A DNA stretch of 64,000 nucleotides from Gaiellasilicea sp963749515 (GCA_963749515.1 CAVVMR010000010.1:62001-126000); one strand, 5' to 3'. Shown: positions 16,229 through 24,948, counted from the stretch's first letter. Numbers and translations are program-made. The notes: generated by a model from the letters alone, not told the origin.

Positions 16229-16444
16229 TTAGGTGCCCGGGGAGTGCGAGCCGCCACGCGGGCAGCGGTCGTCCTCGAGCTTCTGCTGGATCATCGACGT
16301 CGTCGGGGCCTGAGCCTTGAGGGACGCCGGTACCTCACCGTCGGCAAGGCGTGGAAGGACGAGCGCGCCGAAGGCGCTCGCGGCCACCCCGAGGGCGGCC
16401 AGGAAGGCTGCAAAGCGTCGACCCGAGGGACGCCGAGGGCTCAT
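16229..16444 (-). CDS. Small exported or membrane-anchored protein, 71 aa
   Basis: The frame starts at ATG 16444, 6 bases after the stop of the HtrA-like protease gene, and encodes a basic N-terminus 'SPRRPSGRRFAA' followed by a hydrophobic helix 'FLAALGVAASAFGALVLP', then a hydrophilic tail. AGGGG before the ATG may serve as a ribosome site. It looks like a signal-anchor protein and would be the last gene of the MoxR-VWA-HtrA operon. I do not recognise a family. Its coding status rests on position and the plausible anchor only. Confidence 0.45.
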   Translation of the reverse strand: MSPRRPSGRRFAAFLAALGVAASAFGALVLPRLADGEVPASLKAQAPTTSMIQQKLEDDRCPRGGSHSPGT

Positions 16445-16450
16445 CGGCCC

Positions 16451-17536
16451 CTACGGTAGCGCGCCCGGCGCCCGCTTGGCGACGGCCACCGTCACGAGCC
16501 TCGGCCCGGCGGTGTCGATCACCTCCAGATCGAGCTCGTCGCCGGGGTCGCGACTGGCGATCACGGCACTGAGATCGGCGGCCGAGTCGACAGGCTGGTC
16601 GTCCGCGGCAATCACCACGTCTCCCACCGCCAGATCGGCCTTTTCGGCCGGTCCGCCGGGATAGACGACGGTGACCGCGGCGCCGCGGACGGTTCCGTCG
16701 AGCCCGAGCTGAACGGCAGCGGATTCCGAATCGACCGAGGAATAGGCGATCCCGAGCCAGGCGTCGGTGTCCGGCGGTGCACGGCGGATCCGCGTGATCA
16801 CCGGCAGCGCCTCGTCGATCGCGATCGCGAAGCTCACGTTCTCGGCCTCCGCCAGCCGGACGCCCGCGGTATTGATGCCGAGCAGCCGTCCGGAGCGGTC
16901 GACGAGCGGGCCGCCGGAGTTGCCGGGGTTGATCGCAGCGTCCGTCTGGAGCAGCCCCGTCAGCTTTCCGTTCTGTCCGTCGATCGTTCGATGAAGCCCG
17001 GAGATGATTCCCGAGGTCACCGTCGCCGTCGCTCCCAGACCGAGGGGAAAACCGACAGCGAAGACTGCGTCGCCGAGCCGGAGCGCGGAGGAGCGTGCCA
17101 GAGGAAGCGGAACGAGGTCCGTCGCCCGCACGCGGATGACGGCGAGATCCTTCTCCGGCGCCGTCCCGATCACCGTCCCGGCCATCGGCCGCTTGTGCAC
17201 CTTGTCGTTGAAGACGACCGTGACCCGGGTCGTGCCCTCGACGACGTGGTTGTTGGTGAGGATGATCCCGCGCCGGTCGAGCACGATCCCCGAGCCCTCG
17301 CCGCGGCCGCCGCCGAAGGACTCGGTGCGAACGTTCACGACCGACGGGAGGACGCGTGCGACAGCGTCGGCAAGCGAGCCTGCGCGGTCGGGAGCCGGCG
17401 CGGCGCTCGTCTCGGTGGAGGTCGGCTCGGTCACCGTGACGGTCTGCGCTGCGGTCGACGTCGATGAGCCTTCCTTGTCCTCGCCGCTGCAGCCGGCGAG
17501 CATGGCCGCCGCGAGCAGGGCGGCAAGGAGCCTCAC
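16451..17536 (-). CDS. S1C family serine protease (HtrA/DegP-like) lipoprotein with one PDZ domain
   Basis: The 361-residue protein starts at GTG 17536 with a lipoprotein signal ending in LAGC (Cys16) and a Ser/Thr-rich linker to about residue 50. The chymotrypsin-fold domain carries the triad His97 ('LTNNHVVEG'), Asp130 ('EKDLAVIRV') and Ser207 ('NPGNSGGPL'). A PDZ domain follows near residues 265-350 ('AWLGIAYSSVD', 'DVVIAADDQPVDS'). It should be tethered to the outer face of the membrane and degrade or chaperone misfolded exported proteins. The start overlaps the stop of the VWA gene (GTGA), so it belongs to the MoxR-DUF58-VWA operon, an informative link to envelope quality control. Confidence 0.93.
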   Translation of the reverse strand: MRLLAALLAAAMLAGCSGEDKEGSSTSTAAQTVTVTEPTSTETSAAPAPDRAGSLADAVARVLPSVVNVRTESFGGGRGEGSGIVLDRRGIILTNNHVVEGTTRVTVVFNDKVHKRPMAGTVIGTAPEKDLAVIRVRATDLVPLPLARSSALRLGDAVFAVGFPLGLGATATVTSGIISGLHRTIDGQNGKLTGLLQTDAAINPGNSGGPLVDRSGRLLGINTAGVRLAEAENVSFAIAIDEALPVITRIRRAPPDTDAWLGIAYSSVDSESAAVQLGLDGTVRGAAVTVVYPGGPAEKADLAVGDVVIAADDQPVDSAADLSAVIASRDPGDELDLEVIDTAGPRLVTVAVAKRAPGALP

Positions 17537-18496
17537 GGCAGCCTCGGGAACGTGACGACCGCGATTGCGGCCGCGGCGAGCAAGAGGACGAGCCCGCCGG
17601 CGAGGAACGCGAACGTGATCTCCTGCTTGCGCTCCACCTTGCTCACGAGCGATCCCATCTTGTCGTAGGCCGACCGGAGATCGCCGGCGCTCTCGGCCTC
17701 GTAGAACTTGCCGCCCGTCGTCGCGGCGATCTGACGCAGCGTCGGCTTGTCGGGCGGCACGGGAATGATCCGCGAGCCGCCGAAGCGGGTGAACTCGACG
17801 ACTCCCTCGGGCGTTCCGAGCGCGATCGTGTACACCGGGATCTTGAAGGACTTCGCTCGCGCCGCCCCCTCCTGCGGGAGGAGCAGTCCTTCGGTCTGCG
17901 AGCCGTCCGAGAGCAGCAGGATCGCGGCCGGGCCGTTCTTGCCCGGCACGACCCGCCTCGGCGGCGCGGGCGACCTCGACCCCTCTCGCGAGCCCGTCGC
18001 CGATCGCCGTGCCGCGCTGGGGGTAGAGGTAGTCGATCGCGTCGATCGCCAGCTGGCGGTCCGCGGTCGCCGGTGCAGCCACCTCCGCCGTCTCCGAGAA
18101 CGCCACGACTCCGACCTGGAAGCGCTCGGGCAGCCCCTTCATGAACTCCCGGACGACCTTCTGCGCCGCCGCGAGCCGCGTCGGCTCGACGTCCTTGGCC
18201 TGCATCGAGCCCGAGACGTCGATCACGAGCACGATCGTCGCCTCCTCGCGGTCGGCGAGCCGGTTCACGCTCGGACGGGCGAAGCCGACGAGGAGTGCGG
18301 CCAGCGCGAGCAGGAAGAGGGCCAGCCCGGCGTGCCGGCGCCACGAGCGGGTCTTGTCGACGACCGCTGCCAGGATGTCGAGGTTCGTGTAGCGCACCGC
18401 GTAGCGCGTGGGCCTGCGCTGGAGGAACCGGTAGCCGAAGACCAGCAGCGGCAGCAGCACGAGCCCGATCAGCAGCAGCGGCGACGCGAAGCTCAA
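17533..18496 (-). CDS. VWA-domain membrane protein (BatA/BatB type), second copy, with an apparent +1 frameshift
   Basis: The protein begins 'SFASPLLLIGLVLLPLLVFGYRFLQRR', two N-terminal membrane helices follow by residue 80, and then comes a von Willebrand A domain with the MIDAS motif 'DVSGSMQ', 'GTAIGDGLARGVEVA' and 'LLLSDGSQTEG'. A last helix is near the C-terminus ('LAGGLVLLLAAAAIAVV'). Near 17952-17954 the frame shifts: a GGG that reads better as GG would join '...VARAAEA' to 'VVPGKNGPAAILLLSDG'. The total length of 964 bases equals that of the upstream paralogue, also 3n+1. The start is probably TTG 18496, overlapping the previous stop. These proteins cooperate with MoxR ATPases in envelope stress or complex assembly. 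Confidence 0.85.
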
Positions 18497-19206
18497 CTGG
18501 GTCCCCGGACGCAGATTGCGTGGATCTGAACCTGGATTCGCGTGCCCACCGGACGCGTGACACCGGAGCGGACGTCGACGACGACACGACGGCCGGCGCG
18601 GCGTGCCGTCGCACGCACCGAGCCGAGCGCGGCGAGCGATGGCGGCCGGCGCACGCGCAGCGCGACCGCTGTCGAGAACGCGAGCAGACGCTCGCCCTCG
18701 AGGCAGGAGTGCGAGAGCCGCTCGGTCTGCTGATCCTTCAGCCGCACGTCCTTGACCCGGCGAATCGTCGCGTCGACAACCGGCGGCGCGGCCGCGGTCA
18801 ATTTTCGCTTCGGCTCGTACGAGGTCTGCCCGCGTCCGCCACCGCCGCTCGCCGGGATGCACCCGAGCAGCGGCCGGAAGCTCGAGAGCGAACGCGTCGT
18901 CCGGGCGACGAAGACCGCGGCACGCTGGGTCGTCACGCCGGGGCTGATCGGGCCGCCGAGGTTGCCGAGGAACGTGATCTCGAGCGGGCCTGCGCGGTCG
19001 GCGTCGAGGCCGCCGATCACCTGGCCTCGGCCGGGGCACGAGAGCTGGTAGTAGGTCGGCGTCGGACCGCCGTTCACGGCGACCCAGGGGCCGGCGACCG
19101 GGATGCAGACGAGCAGCCCGTCGCACTCCCGTCCCGCCTCGGCGCCCGGCGAGGCCACTCCCGAGACGGCAGCGGCGATGACCAGTACGAGCAGAAGACG
19201 TTTCAC
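18493..19206 (-). CDS. Exported protein of unknown function between two VWA genes
   Basis: The 237-residue product starts at GTG 19206 (overlapping the previous stop, GTGA) with a signal peptide 'KRLLLVLVIAAAVSGVASPGAEAG'. The mature part has 'CDGLLVCIPVAGPWVAVNG', 'YYQLSCPGRGQVIGGLDAD' and 'ITFLGNLGGPISPGVTTQ', with several Cys residues that may form disulfides, and ends 'GTRIQVQIHAICVRGP'. I know no family for it. Its place inside the operon, coupled by 4-base overlaps on both sides to the two VWA proteins, suggests it is a partner or substrate of the MoxR/VWA system on the outer face of the membrane. Confidence 0.75.
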   Translation of the reverse strand: MKRLLLVLVIAAAVSGVASPGAEAGRECDGLLVCIPVAGPWVAVNGGPTPTYYQLSCPGRGQVIGGLDADRAGPLEITFLGNLGGPISPGVTTQRAAVFVARTTRSLSSFRPLLGCIPASGGGGRGQTSYEPKRKLTAAAPPVVDATIRRVKDVRLKDQQTERLSHSCLEGERLLAFSTAVALRVRRPPSLAALGSVRATARRAGRRVVVDVRSGVTRPVGTRIQVQIHAICVRGPS

Positions 19207-20166
19207 GGCAACCTCCCGAAGAAGAATGCCGAGACTCCGCCTGCGGCGAGCAGCAGGAACGCTCCCGTCGCGGCGAAGCCTGCGGTGATCTCCCGTTCCT
19301 TCTTCTCGTGCCCGAGGCGGGAGCCGAGCTCCTCGTAGACCGCTTCCAGGCGCGCGCCGTCGGGCGCCGCGTAGAAGCGGCCGCCGGTCGCCCGCGAGAC
19401 CTGGCGAAGCGTCGGCGGGTCGGGCGGGACGGTGACGCGCTGGGTGAAGCCGTTGTCGTCGACCACCTCGACCACGCCCTCGGCGGTGCCGAACGCGACG
19501 GTGTAGACCGGGATCCTGAGCCGCTTCGCGCGCTGCGCCGCCTGCAGCGGCTCGAGCACCCCCTGCGTCTGGGCGCCGTCCGAGAGGACGAGAATCGAGG
19601 CCGGCGGGCGCCGCGTGCCGTCCACCCGGACGCGCTGTGCGACCTGCACCGCGCGGGCGATCCCCTCGCCCGAGCGCCGTGCCGTCACCGGTGCGCAGGG
19701 CGGCGAGCGCACGCTTCGCCGCGTCCCGGTTCGCGGTCGCGGGCAGGACGGTCGAGGCGGCCTGCGCGAACGAGACCATGCCGACGCGGTAGCCCTCGGG
19801 CAGGCTGTCGAGGAACTTCCGCACCGCGCGCTGCGCGACCGCCAGCCGGGTCGGCGGGACGTCCTTCGCGACCATCGAGCGGGAGGTGTCGATCGCCAGC
19901 ACCACGGTTGCCTCCTCACGTTCTACCGTCACCTGCGCGTGTGGGCGCGCGAGACCGGTCGCCAGCGCCGCGAGCGCGATCAGAGCGAGCACGGGCGGCA
20001 CGTGGCGCAGCCGGCCCGGCTTCGTACCGACGAGATTCGGCACGAGAGCGGGGTTCGCGAAGGCTGCTGCCTGGCGGTGACGCCTCCGTTCGAGCAGCAC
20101 ATAGCCGCCGACGGCGAGCGGGATCAGGAGCAGGGAGAGCAGCATCAGCGGCCACTCGAAGGTCAT
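19203..20166 (-). CDS. VWA-domain membrane protein (BatA/BatB type), first copy, with an apparent +1 frameshift
   Basis: It begins 'MTFEWPLMLLSLLLIPLAVGGYVLLERRRHRQ' (about residues 1-32) with a second helix near residue 60, then a VWA domain with the MIDAS motif 'DTSRSMV', 'PEGYRVGMVSFAQ', 'TGDGTALG' and 'LVLSDGAQTQG', and a C-terminal helix. The frame breaks at 19669-19671: 'CTCGGGCGAGGGG' read with one G fewer gives 'ALGEGIARAVQVAQ', the expected continuation after the threonine MIDAS residue. The gene is 964 bases, the same as its downstream paralogue. It overlaps DUF58 (ATGA at 20163-20166). The paralogues differ enough to be an old duplication. Confidence 0.87.
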
Positions 20167-21098
20167 CTACGGCCTCCGCGGCTGCGTAGGTGGTGGGCGA
20201 ACGGCCGCAGCCAGTCGCCTTCGGTCGAGAGCACGACGTGGCCGACTCCGAGCGACGTGAGCTCTCGGGCCACCTCGGCGCGGTCCGCGGCCGCGGCCGC
20301 CTTGAACCGCTCTCGCAGCCTCGTGCTGGCCGTGTCGACGCGGAGCTGCCGCCCGGTCTCGGGATCGACCAGGCGGAGCTCGCCCACGTTCGGCAGCGTC
20401 TCCTCCCGTGGGTCGCGAATCTCGACCGCGAGCACGTCGTGGCCGCCGGCGAGCTGGAGCAGCGGCAGGCGCCAGTCGCGCGGCCCGCGGAAGTCGGAGA
20501 CGATGGCCACGAGCGAGCGCTGCCGGGCCATCCGGGAGACGAGCCCGAGCGCAGCGCCGAGCGACGTCGCCCCGCCGCCCTCGAGCACGGGCTCGCGGCG
20601 CAGCGAGAGCAGGAGCCCGAGCATCCCGGCGCGGCCCGCGCGCGGCGGGATGACCGATGACTGCTTGTCGCCGAACCCGACGAGGCCGAGCCGGTTGCCG
20701 CGCCTGCTCGCGAGATGGCCGAGCGCGAGCGCCACACCTTCCGCGACATCGGCCTTCCGTCGCTCGGCCGTCCCGAACGACATCGAGGCCGAGACGTCGA
20801 GCGCCAGCCACGTCACGAGCACCCGCTCGGCGAGGTCGATCCGGACGTGCGTCTCGCCGGTTCGCGCGGTCACGTTCCACTCGATCCGGCGCACGTCGTC
20901 GCCCGGGACGTACGGCCGCACCTGGGCGAGCTCGCTGCCTGCGCCGAGCACCGAGGAGCGGTGGTCGCCCGCGAGCATTCCCTCGATTCGCCGTCCGATC
21001 GTCAGGTCGAGCGCCCGCAGCAGCGTCTCCGGCAGCGCGCCAGGCCCCGGCCGGTCCGGCGTGCGGGCGAACTCGGCGGTCTCTGGCGCAATCGTCAA
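20163..21098 (-). CDS. DUF58 domain protein of the MoxR/Bat system
   Basis: The 311-residue protein has the DUF58 hallmarks 'GDHRSSVLGAGSELAQVRPYVPGDDVRRIEWNVTARTGE' (around residues 44-82) and a VWA-like half with 'LALDVSASMSFG', an intact DxSxS metal site. DUF58 proteins are nearly always coded next to MoxR ATPases and are thought to recruit client proteins to them. There are no membrane helices, so it is cytoplasmic. It follows the MoxR gene with a 4-base overlap, and the VWA gene follows it in the same way. Confidence 0.92.
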   Translation of the reverse strand: MTIAPETAEFARTPDRPGPGALPETLLRALDLTIGRRIEGMLAGDHRSSVLGAGSELAQVRPYVPGDDVRRIEWNVTARTGETHVRIDLAERVLVTWLALDVSASMSFGTAERRKADVAEGVALALGHLASRRGNRLGLVGFGDKQSSVIPPRAGRAGMLGLLLSLRREPVLEGGGATSLGAALGLVSRMARQRSLVAIVSDFRGPRDWRLPLLQLAGGHDVLAVEIRDPREETLPNVGELRLVDPETGRQLRVDTASTRLRERFKAAAAADRAEVARELTSLGVGHVVLSTEGDWLRPFAHHLRSRGGRR

Positions 21099-22099
21099 GC
21101 CGCGGTCTCTCGCCTGCTCAGGTCGAGCTCCGGCGCGATCACCTTCTCGATCACCGCGTCGAGGATCTTGTCGGCGTCGACCTGCTCGGCGAGGGCCTGG
21201 TAGCTCAGCACGAGCCGGTGGCGGAGTGCGTCCTTCGCGAGCGACTCGACGTCCTGCACGACGACGTAGTCGCGGCCGCGGATGAAGGCGAGCGCCCGTG
21301 CCGACTGCACGAGGCTGATCGGGCCGCGAGGACTGGCGCCGTACGAGATGTAGGGCGCCATCTCGTCGAGCCCGTACTTGGCCGGCTCGCGTGTCGCGGT
21401 CGCCAGCTGCACCGTGTAGCTGACGATGCCCGGGTCGACGTAGACGGCGGCCGCTTCGGCCTGCAGGTCGCGCAGCCGCTCCAGCTCGAGCACCTGGCGC
21501 AGCTGCGGCGCCGCGGTGAGCGAGCGCTGGACGACGGTCAGCTCCTCGTCGTGCTCGGGATAGCCCACGAGGATCTTGAGCATGAAGCGGTCGACCTGCG
21601 CCTCGGGGAGTGGATACGTCCCCTCGGACTCGATGGGGTTCTGCGTCGCCATCACGAGGAACGGCTCCGGCACGAAGTGCGTGTCGTGCCCGATCGTGAC
21701 CTGGTGCTCCTGCATCACCTCGAGGAGCGCGGACTGCACCTTCGCCGGCGCGCGATTGATTTCGTCGGCGAGCAGGAAGTTGCAGAAGACAGGGCCGAGC
21801 TCGGTGTCGAAGGAGCCGGAATCGGGTCGGTACATGCGCGTGCCGACGAGATCCGACGGCACGAGGTCCGGCGTGAACTGGACCCGCTGGAAGCTGCCGC
21901 CGAGCACCTGGGCGGTCGTCTTGATCGTCAGCGTCTTCGCCAGGCCGGGCACGCCTTCGATCAGGAGGTGGCCACCGGCCAGCAGGCAGACGAGCACCCG
22001 CTCGAGCATCGCGTCCTGCCCGGCGATCACCCGCTTGATCTCGAAGAGGGCCTGCTCGAGGAGCTCCCGTTGCTCCTCAACGGTCATCGTCTCGCTCAC
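21095..22099 (-). CDS. MoxR family AAA+ ATPase
   Basis: The 334-residue protein (GTG 22099, preceded by AAGGGAGC) has Walker A 'EGVPGLAKT' near residue 50, Walker B 'LLADEINRAP' near residue 118, sensor 1 'VMATQNPIESEGTYPLPEAQVDRF' and the helical lid with 'SYGASPRGPISLVQSARALAF', all standard for MoxR. MoxR ATPases act as chaperones that mature protein complexes, often with VWA partners. It is the first gene of the operon running to about 16.2 kb, and the divergent neighbour is an OmpR-type regulator whose likely binding site lies in the shared 97-base control region. Confidence 0.95.
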   Translation of the reverse strand: MSETMTVEEQRELLEQALFEIKRVIAGQDAMLERVLVCLLAGGHLLIEGVPGLAKTLTIKTTAQVLGGSFQRVQFTPDLVPSDLVGTRMYRPDSGSFDTELGPVFCNFLLADEINRAPAKVQSALLEVMQEHQVTIGHDTHFVPEPFLVMATQNPIESEGTYPLPEAQVDRFMLKILVGYPEHDEELTVVQRSLTAAPQLRQVLELERLRDLQAEAAAVYVDPGIVSYTVQLATATREPAKYGLDEMAPYISYGASPRGPISLVQSARALAFIRGRDYVVVQDVESLAKDALRHRLVLSYQALAEQVDADKILDAVIEKVIAPELDLSRRETAA

Positions 22100-22145
22100 G
22101 GAACGCTCCCTTGCTCGCGGTTTCCGGCAAGTCAAGCAATCCGGC

Positions 22146-22163
22146 GGTAAAGCCCGGATAAAG
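22146..22163 (+). promoter_or_regulatory. Direct repeat (GTAAAG, 11-base period): candidate OmpR-family response regulator site
   Basis: GGTAAAG at 22146-22152 is echoed by GGATAAAG at 22156-22163; the hexamers are 11 bases apart, the helical-turn spacing used by OmpR/PhoB regulators. It sits in the divergent region between moxR and the response regulator gene, so it could link both. This is an inference from spacing and position. Confidence 0.4.
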
Positions 22164-22181
22164 GGCCGGCTGACGGCGGAG

Positions 22182-22187
22182 TACCAT
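22182..22187 (+). promoter_or_regulatory. -10 box (TACCAT) of the two-component system
   Basis: TACCAT ends 9 bases before ATG 22197; no ribosome-binding site is present, so the transcript is probably leaderless. Confidence 0.45.
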
Positions 22188-22196
22188 GGTTCGACG

Positions 22197-22874
22197 ATGC
22201 GCGTGCTTGTCGTCGAGGACGAGCGGGACCTGGCTGAGGCGATCGCGACGGGCCTCCGCCGCGAGGGGTACGCGGTCGACCTCGCCCACGCCGGCGACGA
22301 GGCGCTCGTCAAGGCGCGGGTCTACCCCTACGACCTGATCTGCCTCGACCTCAGCCTGCCGGGAACGGGAGGACGCGAGGTCTGTCGGGCCCTCCGGGCG
22401 GAGGTGCGCGCGGACGGCGCGCCGCAGCCAAGGATCCTGATGCTGACCGCGCGCGGCGGCGTCGACGACCGGATCGCCGGGCTCGACGACGGGGCGGACG
22501 ACTACCTCGTGAAGCCGTTCGAGCTCGGTGAGCTCGCGGCGCGCGCGCGTGCGCTCCTGCGCCGGAACGGCGACGGCGGCCGGGCGCCGCTGCGCGTGGG
22601 GTCGCTCGAGCTGGACGCCGCGCGGCACGAGGCGACTCAGAACGGCGCCCCGCTCGCCCTCACGCCGAAGGAGTTCGCGCTCCTCCGCTATCTGATGTCG
22701 AGACCGGGCGAGGCCCTCTCCGAGTTCGAGCTGCTGACGCACGTCTGGGACGAGAATGCGAATCCGTTGACGAGGACGGTGCGCGTGACCGTCATGACCC
22801 TGCGGCGCAAGCTCGACGGGAATCCGATCGAGACCGTCCCCGGCGCCGGCTACCGCTTGCGGGACAACGCATGA
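22197..22874 (+). CDS. OmpR/PhoB family response regulator
   Basis: The 225-residue protein has an N-terminal receiver domain with acidic pocket 'VEDE', phosphoacceptor Asp51 ('LICLDLSLPG'), the conserved Thr ('LMLTARGG') and Lys ('YLVKPF'), followed by a winged-helix DNA-binding domain ('ALTPKEFALLRYLMSRPGEALSEFEL', 'RTVRVTVMTLRRKL', 'VPGAGYRLR'). It is activated by the histidine kinase coded immediately downstream with a 4-base overlap. The ATG is set by the promoter spacing; the in-frame region upstream is a shadow of moxR. It may control itself and the MoxR operon. Confidence 0.95.
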   Translation: MRVLVVEDERDLAEAIATGLRREGYAVDLAHAGDEALVKARVYPYDLICLDLSLPGTGGREVCRALRAEVRADGAPQPRILMLTARGGVDDRIAGLDDGADDYLVKPFELGELAARARALLRRNGDGGRAPLRVGSLELDAARHEATQNGAPLALTPKEFALLRYLMSRPGEALSEFELLTHVWDENANPLTRTVRVTVMTLRRKLDGNPIETVPGAGYRLRDNA

Positions 22875-24046
22875 AAGGCTTCCCGCGCTCGATCCGAGTC
22901 CGGCTGACGCTGCTGTACTCCGGCGTTCTCTTCGCCGTCGCTGCGCTGCTCGTGGCCGGCCTCTACTTCGGCCTTTCGCTCAGCCTGCGCGACCAGCCCC
23001 TCTCCCAGGGCGGGGCGATTCGGGCGACCGTGCCGATCAACGACGGCAGCCAGACCGAGGAGCGGACCTTCGTCGACGCGCAGGCGTTCGAGCGGCAGGT
23101 GAACGAGCGCACGCTCCGCAACCTGCGCAACTTCTCGCTTGCCGCGCTCGCCGCGCTGTTCGTCGCGAGCCTCGCGGTCGGGTGGGTGATCGCCGGGAGG
23201 GTGCTGGCGCCGATCGCCCACATCACCCAGGTGGCACGTGAGATCCAGGCGGCGGAGCTGTCGCGCCGGATCGAGCTCGATGGGCCGGACGACGAGCTGA
23301 AGCGGCTTGCGGACACGTTCGACTCGATGCTCGCGCGGCTGGACGTCGCCTTTGCGTCGCAGCGCCGCTTCGTGGCCGACGCCTCCCACGAGCTGCGGAC
23401 TCCGCTCGCGATCATCAAGACGAACCTCGAGCTGGCGCTGACGGACGAGGAGGGGACGGACGAGAGCCGCGCCAGGGCCGCGGCGGTGATCGAGCGCGCG
23501 ATCAACCGGATGGCCCGTCTCACCGACGACCTACTTGCGCTCGCGCGCCTCGATGCGCCGGCTGCGGGGAGGGAGGCCGTCCCGCTCGTGCAGGTGGTCG
23601 CCGACGCGCGCGACGAGTTCGCCGCTGCTGCGGCGGCGCGCAATGTCGCGCTCGAGGCGGCGGACGGCCCCGGCTGGATCGTGTCCGGCGATCGCGACGT
23701 GCTGAAGCGTGCCGTCGTCAATCTGCTCGACAACGCCGTCCGCGTGGCTCCGCCCGGGTCGAGCGTCCGGCTCGAGCACGGGGAGGAGGACGGCTGGGCG
23801 TGGCTCGCCGTCAGCGACGAGGGCCCGGGGATCGCGCCCGAGCACCTCGAGTCGATCTTCGACCGCTTCTGGCGTGCAGATGAGGCGAGGACGCGTCCCC
23901 ACGGCGGCAGTGGGCTTGGTCTCGCCATCGTCCGGCAGATCGCCGAGGCGCACGGCGGCTCGATCGAGGTGCACTCGCAGGCCGGCGAGGGCGCCACCTT
24001 CGTGCTGCGCCTGCCGCTTCGCGCGAAGCAGCCGGTCCCGGTCTAG
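22871..24046 (+). CDS. HAMP-domain sensor histidine kinase
   Basis: The 391-residue protein has two membrane helices (about residues 13-36 and 88-108) around a short 50-residue extracytoplasmic loop, a HAMP linker (108-160), the HisKA domain with His173 in 'ADASHELRTPLAIIK', and a HATPase_c domain with N box 'VVNLLDNAVR', G1 'DEGPGIAPEH', F box 'IFDRFWRADE' and G2 'GGSGLGLAIV'. The small sensor loop suggests it senses envelope or membrane state more than a soluble ligand. It phosphorylates the response regulator coded just upstream. Confidence 0.95.
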   Translation: MKGFPRSIRVRLTLLYSGVLFAVAALLVAGLYFGLSLSLRDQPLSQGGAIRATVPINDGSQTEERTFVDAQAFERQVNERTLRNLRNFSLAALAALFVASLAVGWVIAGRVLAPIAHITQVAREIQAAELSRRIELDGPDDELKRLADTFDSMLARLDVAFASQRRFVADASHELRTPLAIIKTNLELALTDEEGTDESRARAAAVIERAINRMARLTDDLLALARLDAPAAGREAVPLVQVVADARDEFAAAAAARNVALEAADGPGWIVSGDRDVLKRAVVNLLDNAVRVAPPGSSVRLEHGEEDGWAWLAVSDEGPGIAPEHLESIFDRFWRADEARTRPHGGSGLGLAIVRQIAEAHGGSIEVHSQAGEGATFVLRLPLRAKQPVPV

Positions 24047-24480
24047 TCCCGGACGAGCGCGCCGAGGACGGCGCCGAAGATCGCGTGCGCCGCGACTTCC
24101 TGTGCGAAAACCCGCGGGTTGCCGAGCAGCGGTGGCCACGCGCCGGTGCGGCGGTCGGGGTGGAAGCGGTCGACGACGGCCATCCCGGGCCAGAGCGCGG
24201 CGTTCTCCAACTGCGCTGCGGCGAGGCCGGCCTTCCAGCCGCGAAGGCCGAGCCGGCGGAAGGCAACGCCTGCCGCGGCGCCGTTCAGGACGTGAACGGC
24301 GGTTCCGGCGAGACGCCAGTGCCGCTGCGAGAGCGGCGCGCCGATCAGACGGACGTCGGTGTACGGCGTGCCGAGGATGCGCCGGAGCGCGGGCTCGGCG
24401 GCGGCCCAGACGGCCGCCGCCGACGCTCCCGCGAGTGCGGCATGGACGTCGCCGTCAATTCGACGGATGCTCGACCTCAC
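24043..24480 (-). CDS. Conserved hypothetical membrane protein, 145 aa
   Basis: The product is alanine-rich with three or four moderately hydrophobic helices ('VHAALAGASAAAVWAAAEPAL', 'GTAVHVLNGAAAGVAF', 'FAQEVAAHAIFGAVLGALV'). Short motifs such as 'LIGAPLSQRHWRLAG' and 'ALWPGMAVVDRFHPDRRTG' give a specific, non-shadow composition. I do not recognise a family. It starts at GTG 24480 inside the last codons of the upstream SRPBCC gene (26-base overlap), which suggests one transcript, and its stop overlaps that of the convergent kinase gene. Confidence 0.6.
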   Translation of the reverse strand: MRSSIRRIDGDVHAALAGASAAAVWAAAEPALRRILGTPYTDVRLIGAPLSQRHWRLAGTAVHVLNGAAAGVAFRRLGLRGWKAGLAAAQLENAALWPGMAVVDRFHPDRRTGAWPPLLGNPRVFAQEVAAHAIFGAVLGALVRD

Positions 24481-24916
24481 CGCGCCAGGAGCCCGTCTCG
24501 CCCCCGCGGGACTCGATCAGCTCCTTGAATCGCTTCAGGTCGCCCTGAACGCGGCGGTTGTCCATCCCCAGCGTGGCGCCGATCTTCTCCTTGACGCCCT
24601 CCGGCTCCCAGTCCATCTGCACCATGATCTTGGTCTGGGCGTCGCCGATCCGGTGGAACGTGACGACACCGGCGTTTCCCTTGCCGCTCGTCGCCGTCCA
24701 GGCGACGCGCTCGTCCGGATGCTGCTCGGTGATCTCGGCGTCCCACTCCTCGCGTGCTCCGCCGACTTCGGCGACCCAGCGAAGGTGCGTGTCGTCGAGT
24801 TGCCGTACCTCCTCGATCCCTTCCATGAAGGTCGGGAACTCCTCGAACTGCGTCCACTGGTTGTACGCGGTCTCGACCGGTACCTGGACCTCGATCGACT
24901 CCTCGATCTTTGCCAT
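24455..24916 (-). CDS. SRPBCC (START/Bet v1 fold) polyketide cyclase/dehydrase-like protein
   Basis: The 153-residue protein starts 'MAKIEESIEVQVPVETAYNQWTQFEEFPTFMEGIEEV' (about residues 1-37), the typical opening of the 'cyclase/dehydrase' SRPBCC group, and has 'WDAEITEQHPDERVAWTA' and 'KIMVQMDWEPEGVKEKIGATLGMDNRRVQGDLKRFKELIE' near the C-terminus. Proteins of this group bind hydrophobic ligands and are common in stress-linked loci of actinobacteria. The start at ATG 24916 is chosen for its strong GAGGAGGGG site and family alignment. It is divergent from the 176-aa unknown protein at 24968. Confidence 0.85.
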   Translation of the reverse strand: MAKIEESIEVQVPVETAYNQWTQFEEFPTFMEGIEEVRQLDDTHLRWVAEVGGAREEWDAEITEQHPDERVAWTATSGKGNAGVVTFHRIGDAQTKIMVQMDWEPEGVKEKIGATLGMDNRRVQGDLKRFKELIESRGGETGSWRGEVEHPSN

Positions 24917-24948
24917 CTGGTGACCCCTCCTCGGATAGCTGACAGGTT

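Noticed and set aside
16451..19126. One minus-strand open frame of 891 codons spanning the protease and VWA genes
   Set aside because: It joins an unrelated frame of the unknown exported gene and part of the VWA gene to the HtrA gene only because a frame break removed the intervening stop. The real protease starts at GTG 17536.
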